Shown here: piece by piece, positions 55,600 to 64,000 of the stretch
Numbering within the stretch: the first letter of the stretch is position 1
Layout of the letters: each line of letters begins with the position of its first letter
NCBI GenBank assembly: GCA_047967505.1
Contig: CM106541.1
Reading direction: 5' to 3' (one strand)
Source: Dipteris shenzhenensis
Taxonomy: Eukaryota > Polypodiophyta > Polypodiopsida > Gleicheniales
DNA: 64,000 nucleotides
Program-made: the position numbers and the translations under genes
Notes under the pieces: model-generated
Seen by the model: only the letters and a program-made list of their open reading frames with translations
Databases searched by the model: none
Told to the model about the DNA's origin: nothing

Positions 55600-56935
55600 T
55601 GGATATATCCCCCAACTTGTTGCTTGAGCAACCGGTTGGATATATCAAGCAAGAGGTTGGGGGATATATCCAACTTATTGCACAAATCAAGAATTTTTCT
55701 TGTTTGTGCAACAATTTGATATACAATTGGGGAATATATCCAACCTACAACTGAAAAATCTTGATTTGTGCAAGGTTGAGCAGTAGTTGGATATATCCCC
55801 CAAGCAACAGGTTGGAGGCCTGTTGTTAGATATATCCCCCAACCTGTTGCTCAAGCAACAGGTTGGGTGGTATATCCAATTTGTTACACAAATCAAGAAA
55901 ATTCTCGATTTGTGCAACAGGTTGGATATACCCCCCAACCTGGAGGCCTGTTGTTGGATATATCCCCCAAGCAATAGGTTGGAGGCCTGTTGTTGGATAT
56001 ATCTCCCAACCTGTTGCAACAGGTTGGGGGTATATCCAACATGTTGCACAAATCTAGAATTTTCTAGATTTGTGCAACAGGTTGGATATACCCCCAACCT
56101 GTTGCTCAAAAATTCTAGATTTGTCCAACAAGTTGGATATACCCCCAACCTGTTGCACAAATCGAGAATTTTCTTGATTTGTGCAACAGATTATATATAC
56201 CCCCAACCTGTTGCTTGATTGCACAAATCAAGAAAATTCTCGATTTGTGCAACATGTTGGATATACCCCCTTGAGGAGTATATCCAACATGTTGCACAAA
56301 TCGAGAATTTTCTTGATTTGTGCAACAGATTGGATATACCCCCAACCTGTTCTTGATTGCACAAATCAAGAAAATTCTCGATTTGTGCAACATGTTGGAT
56401 ATACCCCCAACCTTGGCAACATGTTGCACAAATCGAGAATTTTCTTGATTTGTGCAATAGGTTGGATATACCCCCAACCTGTTGCTCAAGCAACAAGTTG
56501 AGGAGTATATCCAACATGTTGCACAAATCGAGAATTTTCTTGATTTGTGCAACAGATTGGATATACCCCCAACCTGTTCTTGATTGCACAAATCAAGAAA
56601 ATTCTCGATTTGTGCAACATGTTGGATATACTCCTCAACCTGTTGCTTGAGCAACAGGTTGAGGAGTATATCCAACATGTTGCACAAATCGAGAATTTTC
56701 TTGATTTGTGCAACATGTTGGATATACCCCCCAACCTGTTGCTTGAGCAACAGGTTGGGGGTATATCCCCCAACCTGTTGCTTGAGCAACAGGTTGGGGG
56801 GTATATCCGACCTGTTACACAAATTGAGAATTTTCTCGATTTGTGCAACAGGTCGGATATACCCCCCAAACTGTTGCTCAAGCAACAGGTTGGGGGTATA
56901 TCTAACATGTTGCACAAATCGAGAAATATCATAAA
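55600..56935. repeat. Palindrome array with TGTTGCNNNNGCAACA dyads
   Basis: Units of about 45-50 bp alternate in orientation: CAACCTGTTGC, GGTTGGATATACCCCC and CACAAATCxAGAATTTTCT. Seven near-perfect 16-bp dyads start at 55619, 55845, 56480, 56641, 56737, 56776 and 56872. The block can fold into many hairpins. Open frames across it on both strands are by-products of the repeat. Confidence 0.9.
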
Positions 56936-56947
56936 ATTTTGATTGTA

Positions 56948-57320
56948 TTTTAGGGTTAGGGTTTAGGGTTTAGTATTTAGGGTTAAGGATTTAGGGCTTA
57001 GGATTTAAGATTTAGTGTTTAGGGTTTAGTGTTTATGATTATATTTTTAGGGTTTAGGGTTTAGGATTTAGGGTTAAAAATATAGGGTTTAGGGTTTAGC
57101 TTTTAGGGTTTATGATTATTTTTTTAGGGTTTAGGATTTAGGTTTTAAGGTTTAGTATATAAGATCATGAGCTTAGAGTGTAGAATCTAGGGTTTAGAAT
57201 TGAAAATTAGGTTTTAGAATTTAAGTTATAGGGATTAGGATTTAAGGTTTAGGGATTATAACTATTATATAAGTTTAAGAGCTTAGATTATATAACCTAA
57301 GATTTAGGGAACTTTAGGAT
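56948..57320. repeat. Degenerate telomere-like TTTAGGG tract
   Basis: Many TTTAGGG and GGTTTAG units on the plus strand, fading to the right. Inverted relative to 55328-55556, so the pair points outwards as the two ends of a linear chromosome would. Confidence 0.85.
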
Positions 57321-57438
57321 TTAAGATTTAGGGTGTAAGATTTAAGATATATAGACTATATAAAATATGCATTCTAAAGTATTTAGTTTAGATATATATA
57401 GACTATATGTTATATGCTTTCCAAAGTGTTTTGTTTAT

Positions 57439-57721
57439 AGGTACGATACATTGCAAAGGCTTTACTTTAAGTAAGTATAAGTCTACCTAGTCAAAGTATC
57501 CTACTGATTAGGGACAAGCACATAGGCTAAAAGCACACCGATTCATATTTTTTTACATTCATGCTGCATGGTGTATCAGAAGGTACGATCCTTTGCAAAG
57601 GCTTTACTTTAAGTAGTTACAAGCCTACCTAGTCAAAGTATCCTACTGATTAGGAACAAGTACATAGGCTAAAAGCACACCGATTCATATTTTCTTACAT
57701 TCATGCTGCATGGTGTATGAG
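57439..57721. repeat. Two-copy tandem repeat, about 142 bp
   Basis: Both copies contain TTTGCAAAGGCTTTACTTTAAG or close variants, CTACCTAGTCAAAGTATCC and AAAAGCACACCGATTCATAT in the same order. Confidence 0.87.
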
Positions 57722-57822
57722 AAGAAATGAAAAAGTATGTGATAAGAAATATTCAAAGAAATATATATTCCATATCATGGACATTCTAAGAAATATGTAT
57801 TCCATATCATGGATACCATGGA

Positions 57823-58128
57823 TATCTGGTGCTTGCTAAAGTAAAAAAAATGATATGGATGCAATGATACTGTAGTCTTCTAGATTCTATGGTTTTAAAT
57901 ACCTACCTTACAAATACATTATCTAATTTTGCATTCTTCGACTAACTAACAAGTATTATACACATGGAATCATGGATATCTGATGGTTACTAATGTATAA
58001 AAATGATATGGATGCAATGATAGTGTAGTCTTCTAGATTCTATGGTTTTAAATACCTACCTTACAAATACATTATCTAATTTTTCATTTTTCGACTAACT
58101 AACAAGTATTATACACATGGAATAAAAG
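57823..58128. repeat. Two-copy tandem repeat, about 153 bp
   Basis: GATATGGATGCAATGATA occurs at 57852 and 58005. Each is followed by TGTAGTCTTCTAGATTCTAT and CGACTAACTAACAAGTATT. Confidence 0.87.
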
Positions 58129-58600
58129 CATACATGCTAAAAGTAAGTGTGTAAATTTTAATATTTTCTTATTTTTAAAATTAATTTAATTCTTTTATTG
58201 ACTACTTTTTAAAATTGAAAGATTATTAGTATATAATCTACATAATTTTAAATGTTATTAATGTATAATATTAATTATTTATATATTTATTTAAATTTAT
58301 GTAATAATTAATTTATATTTATATTAGTTTTTAAGTTAATAATGTATAGAAGAGCAATATATTCACTAATTCTTCATTGTTTTAAGAGTAAGTATTATAT
58401 AAAGCACATATGCTAGAAGACCTCCTTTCAACTTTTTTCTTAAATTAATGTATTTATATATTTATTTATATAATAATTATATAATATTTATATTAATTTA
58501 TAGATTAATAATATATATTTTTAGCAAAATTATATTTTAACATTAGTTAATAAAAATTTATTATATTATGGAGTAAAAATATTATAAATGGATTTCTTAT
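58129..58600. other. Very AT-rich non-coding stretch
   Basis: Mostly A/T with TATATTTATATTA-like runs. No gene and no long repeat recognised. Confidence 0.6.
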
Positions 58601-58602
58601 AT

Positions 58603-59240
58603 TAATAAAGTGTAGTGAGAAGAGTTTTTTGAAAAGATTTATGATTAAATTTTGTTTTGAAGTTGTTGCGTACACAATAGGTAGGACATTTGACTGGTTT
58701 TGAGGTTGATAGAGATATTTGTAATAAAGTGTCATGAGAAGAGTTTTTTGGAGGATTTGTGATAAACTTTTGTTTTGAAGTTGTTGCGTACGCAATAGGT
58801 AGGGAGGTTTGAGTGCTTTTGAGGTTGAGAGAGAAATGTGTAATAGATTGTTTTTTTTTTTAAAGGAGTTTTTTTGAGAGATTTATGATAAAATTTTGTT
58901 TTGAAGTTGTTGCGTACGCAATAGGTAGGGAGGTTTGAGTGGTTTTGAGGTTGAGAGAGAAATGTATAATAGATTGTTTTTCTTTTTAAAGGAGTTTTTT
59001 GGAGAGATTTATGATTAAATTTTGTTTTGAAGTTGTTGCGTACGCAATAGGTAGGGAGGTTTGAGTGGCTTTGAGGTTGAGAGAGAAATTTGTAATAGAT
59101 TGTTTTTTTTTGTTGATGAGATTTTTTGAGAGATTTATGATTAAATTTTGTTTTGAAGTTGTTACGTACGCAATAGGTAGGGTTTGAGTGTTAAATTTTG
59201 TTTTGAAGTTGTTGCATACGCAATAGGTAGGGAGGGGTTG
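58603..59240. repeat. Tandem array, 115-126 bp units with GTTGCGTACGCAATAG core
   Basis: Five full units and a partial one. Each has AGAGATTTATGAT or a variant, AATTTTGTTTTGAAGTTGTT and the near-palindrome GTTGCGTACGCAATAGGTAG (about 58663, 58782, 58905, 59032, 59158, 59209). Related cores at about 59305 and 59386 lie just outside. Confidence 0.9.
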
Positions 59241-59689
59241 TGAGAATTTGAGTTAAAGAGGAAAATTTGTGAAAAAAAAGATTTAATGCTAAAATGGTTT
59301 TTTAAGTTGTTGCATACACACAAGTTTTTGAGAAAAAGATCGGATTTGAAAAAAAATTCAAATTTATAAAAACTTGATTCTTAGAAGTTCTTGCGTACGC
59401 AATAGGTTAGAAATGAACTCACCTCTTGCAACATTTTGAAAATTTTTGCGAATCCTGCAACAGGTTGATGAGAGGAGAGAAGCGTGGAGTATAAACGAAT
59501 GATCTTTGAATGAAAGAGAGAATGAAGAATGTTCTACTTATAGTGAACCTAAACGAACTAAAAAAAGCTGACTTGACCTAAAAGCTATCCATTTCCTATA
59601 AAACTCTACTTCTCCTCATTCTGTCTCACAACTCTCTTATTCTCTCTCACAACTTTCCTGGAGCTCCACCACCTCTCCACTCAGGTACT

Positions 59690-61640
59690 CCCTCCCTCCC
59701 TCTTCTCCAACTTCCTCTCTCCCCTCCCCTTCCCCTCCCTTCCCCTCTCCTCCCGCTTCTCCCCTCCCTTCCCTTCCCTTCCCTTCCCCCTTCCCCTCTC
59801 CTCCCTCCCCAAGGCCCCTTCCCCTCCTCTCCTTTCCCTCCCCGCCCTGCTGCCTTCCCCTCCCCCTTGCCTCGCTCCCTTCCGTCTGCTCGTCTCGCCC
59901 CGTTCCCCTTCCCCTCCCCTTGTTCCCGCCCCGCACTGCCTTCCCCTCCCCCTTGCCTGCTCCCTCCCCCTTCCCTCCTCCCGCCCCCTTCCCTTTCCCC
60001 TACCGCTACCCCTTTCCCCCTCCCTGTCGTCGCTCCCCCCTCCCCACGCCCCCCCTTCCCTCCGCCCCCCCTTCCCTCCGCCCTCCCCACGCCCCCCCCG
60101 CGCCCGCCCCCTGCCCCTTCCGTCGACGGAAGGGGGCACGGGGTGGGCGCAGGGGCAAGGGGCGGGCGCGGGGGGGGCATGGGGAGGGCGGAGGGAAGGG
60201 GGGGCGGAGGGCGCGAGAAGGGGAGGGCGTGGGGAGGGCGCGGGAAGGGGGGGCGAGGGCGAGGGGAGAGGGGGCGGGCGAGGGGCGGGGAGGGGAGGGG
60301 GGCATCGCCCCCCTCACCTGTTGCGTGCGCAACAGGTGGGGGGGATCCGAGGGGCGAGGAGGGGAGGGGGGCATCGCCCCCCTCAGGGGAGGGGGGCGAT
60401 GCCCCCCTCCCCTCCCCGCCCCTCGCCTGCCCCCCCTCCCCTCGCCCTCGCCCCCGTCCCCTCACCCCCCCTCCCCTCGCCCGCCCCCCCCCACGCCCCC
60501 GCGAGGGGGGAGGGGCAAGGGAAGGGGGGGGCGAGGGGGGGGGCGGGCGGAGGGAAGGGGGGGGGGCGTGGGGGGGCAGGCGAGGGGAGGGGGGGCGAGG
60601 GGGCAGGCAAGGGCGAGGGGAGGCGGGGCGGGGAGGGGAGGGGCGAGGGGGCGAGGGGACGGGCAAGGGGGCAGGCGGAGGGAGGGGGGCGGGCGAGGGG
60701 AGCAGGGGCAAGGGGGAGGGGGGGCGAGGGGGTGGGCGAGGGCAAGGGGAGGGGGGGCGGGCGAGGGGAGGGGGAAGGGGAGGGGGGGCGAGGGGGCGGG
60801 CAAGCGGGCGAGGGGGGGCGAGGGGGCGGGCGAGGGCGAGGGGAGGGGGGGCGGGGAGGGGAGGGGCGAGGGGGTGGGCGGAGGGAGGGGGGCGAGCGAG
60901 GGGAGGAGGGGCAAGGGGGAGGGGGGGCGAGGGGGCGGGCGAGGGCAAGGGGAGGGGGGGCGGGCGAGGGGAGGGGAAAGTCTAGGGGGGGCGTGGGGAG
61001 GGCAAGCGGGCGAGGGGGGCAGGGAGGGGGGCATCGCCCCCCTCACCTGTTGCGCACGCAATAGGGGGCAAGGGGAGGGGCAAGGGGAAGGGAAGGGGGG
61101 GCGTGGGGAGAGCAAGGGGGTGGGCGGATGGAAGGGGGGGCGTGGGGCGGGCGAGGGATGGGGAGGGCAAGGGGGCGGGCGAGGGGTGGGGGACACCTGT
61201 TGCATGTGCAACAGGTGAGGGATCCCCCACCTGTTGCATGCGTAACAAGTGCGGGGCGAGGGCAAGGGGAGGGGCAAGGGGGAAGGGTAGGGGGGGCGTG
61301 GGGAGGGCAAGGGGATGGGCAGAGGGAAGGGGTGGGCGTGGGGAGGGCAAGGGGGCGGGCGAGGGACGGGGAGGGGGACATCGCAAGGGGGCGGGCAAGG
61401 GGGTGGGCAAGGGGGCGGGCAAGGGGTGGGCGTGGGGAGGGTAAGGGGGCATGGGGCAAGGGGGAGGGAGCGCGGGCGGGGAGGGGGAGGGGCTCACCTG
61501 TTGCGGGGGCAGTAATGCCCCTCCGCCTCCCCCTCCCCGCCCGAGCCCCCTCCGTCTCCCCCTTGCCCCACGCCCCCTCCCCATCCCCGTCGTCGCCCCC
61601 TCCCGCCCCATCCCCTCTCGCTCCCCCTTCCCCGCGCTTT
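59690..61640. repeat. G/C-skewed low-complexity block with CACCTGTTGC dyads
   Basis: The plus strand is C/T-rich to 60116, switches at the perfect palindrome CTTCCGTCGACGGAAG (60117-60132) to G-rich, switches back around 60400-60500, is G-rich again to about 61490 and C-rich at the end. GGCATCGCCCCCCTC is repeated. Four dyads, from TGTTGCGTGCGCAACA (60319-60334) to 61048, 61198 and 61232, match the core of the arrays to the left. Many G-runs could form quadruplexes. The long Pro/Arg/Gly open frames here are artefacts. Confidence 0.88.
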
Positions 61641-61880
61641 CCCTGCGCCCTGTCCCGTCAAAATTAAAAAAGTTAAAATAAATAAAACTTAAAAAAAATC
61701 AAAAAATTAAATTAAATTTTAAATATAAAAATAAACTAATTCATTAAAATAAAATAATTAAAAAAGAAAAAAATATTTTATTTTAAAAATTAAAAATAAA
61801 TAAAACTTAAAATAATATTTAATTAAAAATTTATTTAATATTTTAAGTTTGAAAATCATTGTATTTCTCATTTTTTATTT
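61641..61880. other. AT-rich leader before the plus-strand gene
   Basis: A sharp switch from over 80% G+C by eye to almost pure A/T. It probably holds the 5' UTR or intron of the following gene; a TTTTTCAG acceptor-like site ends at about 61894. Confidence 0.5.
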
Positions 61881-63937
61881 TTGATTGTTTTTCAGAAAAC
61901 TATAGCTTCCATGGCTTCCAGTTTTGGTTCTAAGGTGTCTTTCAAATACCTTGAACATGCTTGGTATTTTATGGAGCGCAAATCAAAGTATTTTTTGGTG
62001 ATCACTTCAGAGAACATATCAAGCCCAAAATATTTTGCAGAGGCAGTAAGAAATGGTGGCATGGTATCAAACATCAACATTAAAGAAAACAATTTGATAG
62101 AAATTGTGTGCCAAGGAAAGAATGACGAGGTGGTTTACAAGTTACGAGTTACTTCGAAGCACTTCTTGAAGCCGTTACCAGATTCAATTGAGGGTTCCTA
62201 AGAATTACTTAATGCCTTAGAAGCATTGAAGAAAATGTGGGATGCATTTCCAAGTGGTGGTGTTGAACCTTCAGCAGCACTAAGTATGCCATCTATAACA
62301 TACAACCCTCAAGTACTGTCAATATCTGTGGCGGTAACTCTGGTAACTCTAGCAAGTGTAACTACAGTATCTCCAACTGTACCTACGCCATCGCCTGCTG
62401 CAACTACAGGAACAAGAAGGAGTGATCGTGGAGCAGACTCAAGTGCTATAGCTATTCCCAGAAAGAGAGCAAAAATAACTCCTACTCCACGTGCAGATCG
62501 CTCAAGTGCAGGCTATTTAAAACCAGGCGAAAAATTGGATAGCGATGAAGAGGAAGATCAGCAAGAAGAAGATACAAGTCTCGAAGACTTTTCTATAAGT
62601 GTGGCGGACTTACATCCTCTAGAGGATGAGGGATACATTTGGGGATTTTCACAATTCAGCGTGGCCACAATGCTTATTGATCGAGCTTCATTGTTCACAA
62701 ATCAAAGAAAGCTCGATAAGATATTTGCACGCAAATTGTATGAAGATACAAGGAAAACAAGAACTCCCGTTGCCACTAATATCACTCTTCGTCCTATGGC
62801 ATTTAAGAGACTTCAAGAAGATGATCCTACATTGCCTGATGTCACATTTCAAAAGCGCGTGGACTTTCTTGATGCTTTTGAGAACTTTAGAAGGAGTGAC
62901 TTTGTTCGTGGAGAGGATTTGTACCAAAGCCGATATGGGAGTGACATCGAGAAGAGATACATGCTAGCAAAGAATAGATTCTTAGAAAGATGCAGGTTTG
63001 AGCCCATTGATGGGCAACACTTATGTGAGGCTTGCAGGATCGCCCTTGATGAGGGAAGAAAAGGAAACTTGCCACAGATTGAGTGGATGGAAAAGTTTCA
63101 ATGGGTCATTTGTCATATATGCATATTTAATGATGACTCGAAGTACATTCTAGAATCAGAGAGGCTGAATTCTGCTCCATTTAGGTTGAAAAAAAGCTCT
63201 TCTCTTTCTGAGATCTTGATAAAGGCAAGGGAGTTATGGATGGGCTGTGGAAAGCCACAAACAGTGAAGGGCAGGAGACCTACATCGGAGTACATGGCAA
63301 AGAGGACTCGGTTCTATAGATGCTTGAAAGGTGTTGTAAGCAATACGCAAGGCATACCAGGTAATAAGGTTGAGGCAAAGGATTTGAACACCGCCGTTGC
63401 AAGATACAGGGATGTTACCTGCATTGTCTTCCATGAGGACTCAGTGTTTCAGAGCATCGTGGATGTTTGCCAAGCATATGAAACAGGAAAGATATCCTTT
63501 GAGGCACCAGAGCACATTGCAACTCAGAGGAAAGAAATAAAGAAACCGATGTCTATTGTTTGGTGGAGAGCTTTAAGGTTTGTTCCAGATGCAATAACAG
63601 AAGAAGTATGCAAGAAGATCCTAAGTGGTGTGACTGCTTCTTTGGAAAGAAGAGCAAGCATAGCAACTTAGATGAAGTGGTCACCCGAATGATTCAAAGT
63701 GAGGCTGCTCTCTCGGCACTATTATTTTTATTGAAATCTGATGATGAGTTAGCTGGCAAGTCAATTGATGTGGATAAGAAGAAAGCACTTAGCCTAGGTC
63801 AACTCCTTGATAAGACATGGGCTAGAAAGTGGTTGGCTTTAATGGATGCAGATGCCACACCAACAAAGGATCTAAGAGCTAAAATGCCAAAGGTTGTTGA
63901 GATAGAATATATGGACATCAAGAAAAAGGCCTTGTAG
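61881..63937 (+). pseudogene. Gene of unknown function, one nonsense codon and a C-terminal frame change
   Basis: From MASSFGSKVSFKYLEHAWYF (61911) the frame is open to a TAA at 62199-62201. It continues in the same frame (ELLNALEALKKMWDAFPSGG) to 63671. The order is a small N-terminal domain (FLVITSENISSPKYFAEAV), a Thr/Ser/Pro-rich linker with KRAKITPTPR, an acidic stretch (DSDEEEDQQEEDTSLED), then a helical region with two Cys pairs (HLCEACRIA, ICHICIF). A second frame (63560-63937) continues plausibly with CDCFFGKKSKHSNLDEVVTRM, so a frameshift or intron lies near 63600-63660. No family is recognised. It is transcribed away from the repeat block, opposite to the DUF7869-type gene. Confidence 0.55.
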
Positions 63938-64000
63938 TCCAGTACCCAAGGTAGAGCAATTGGTGGTTTAGATGATGGTTCTCCATTCAGCTTCTCTTAT

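Noticed and set aside
55600-56935. CRISPR-like array
   Set aside because: Repeats alternate in orientation and vary in spacing, spacers are themselves repeats, and the context is a plant nucleus.
55787-56942. Open frames on both strands with repeated CNRLDIPPN- or LHKSRKF-like phrases
   Set aside because: They are translations of the palindrome array; sense and antisense give equivalent frames.
59647-61667. Several overlapping open frames of 100-430 codons on both strands, rich in Pro, Arg and Gly
   Set aside because: They follow directly from the G/C-skewed minisatellite, occur in nearly all frames and have no protein-like composition.
1-64000. tRNA, rRNA or other structured RNA genes
   Set aside because: No stretch with convincing conserved tRNA or rRNA sequence was seen; the only tRNA-related match is the copia primer site.

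Overview
The window is nuclear DNA from a land plant with a large, transposon-dense genome. The evidence is CACTA (En/Spm) elements encoding plant-type TNP2, DUF4218 and DUF4216 domains, a Ty1/copia fragment with a tRNA-Met primer site, TTTAGGG-type telomere-like repeats, and short GT-AG introns. Helentron-type helicase/endonuclease remains, DUF7869-type transposase remains and a ParB-like/DNA methyltransferase gene make a fern, lycophyte or gymnosperm more likely than a flowering plant, but that is an inference and the species is not identified. Only one gene looks like an intact host gene: a three-exon protein kinase at 10732-12672 (minus), related to PEP-carboxylase-kinase-related kinases.

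1-31.2 kb is a nest of CACTA elements of two families. Family A has termini CACTACTACACACGGATCC and subterminal GTCGCTATATAGCGAC repeats. Family B has termini CACAACAACACAAAGC and GCGTCTA-rich subterminal repeats. A1 (before 1 to 9611) was hit by a family-B element (1605-7111, TTA target duplication) and by a hAT-like MITE (8666-8911). After the kinase gene comes a helentron fragment, split by family-B element C (about 13566-20185): the endonuclease part lies at 12865-13565 and the helicase part at 20186-20727. Element D (20732-23214) follows. A compound family-A structure (23215-31186) then has two inverted copies of the same transposon end enclosing a copia 5' LTR with gag and a spliced zinc-ribbon/OB-like gene fragment. 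Four copies of one 8-bp-TSD MITE family lie in the window.

31.2-48 kb is a field of decayed genes from poorly characterised elements: a coiled-coil, cysteine-containing gag-like pseudogene, two head-to-head transposase-like fragments, several minus-strand hypothetical fragments, and two purine-rich element ends (about 43.6-44.37 and 47.38-48.05 kb).

44.4-63.9 kb is the most unusual part. A ParB-like plus N6/N4 DNA methyltransferase gene is split: its 5' half (50475-48055, minus) and 3' half (44371-45240, plus) now lie in opposite orientation, each abutting one of those purine-rich ends. Next to it, on the same strand, is a DUF7869-type transposase-like gene (55206-50996) with three in-frame stops. 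Upstream is about 6.5 kb of repeats: inverted telomere-like tracts around a palindrome array, several tandem arrays and a 2-kb G/C-skewed block. These share the 16-bp dyad TGTTGCNNNNGCAACA. A plus-strand gene of unknown function (61911-63937) lies beyond. The block could be the remains of one large mobile element with divergent genes and a repeat-rich control or terminal region; that is a hypothesis.
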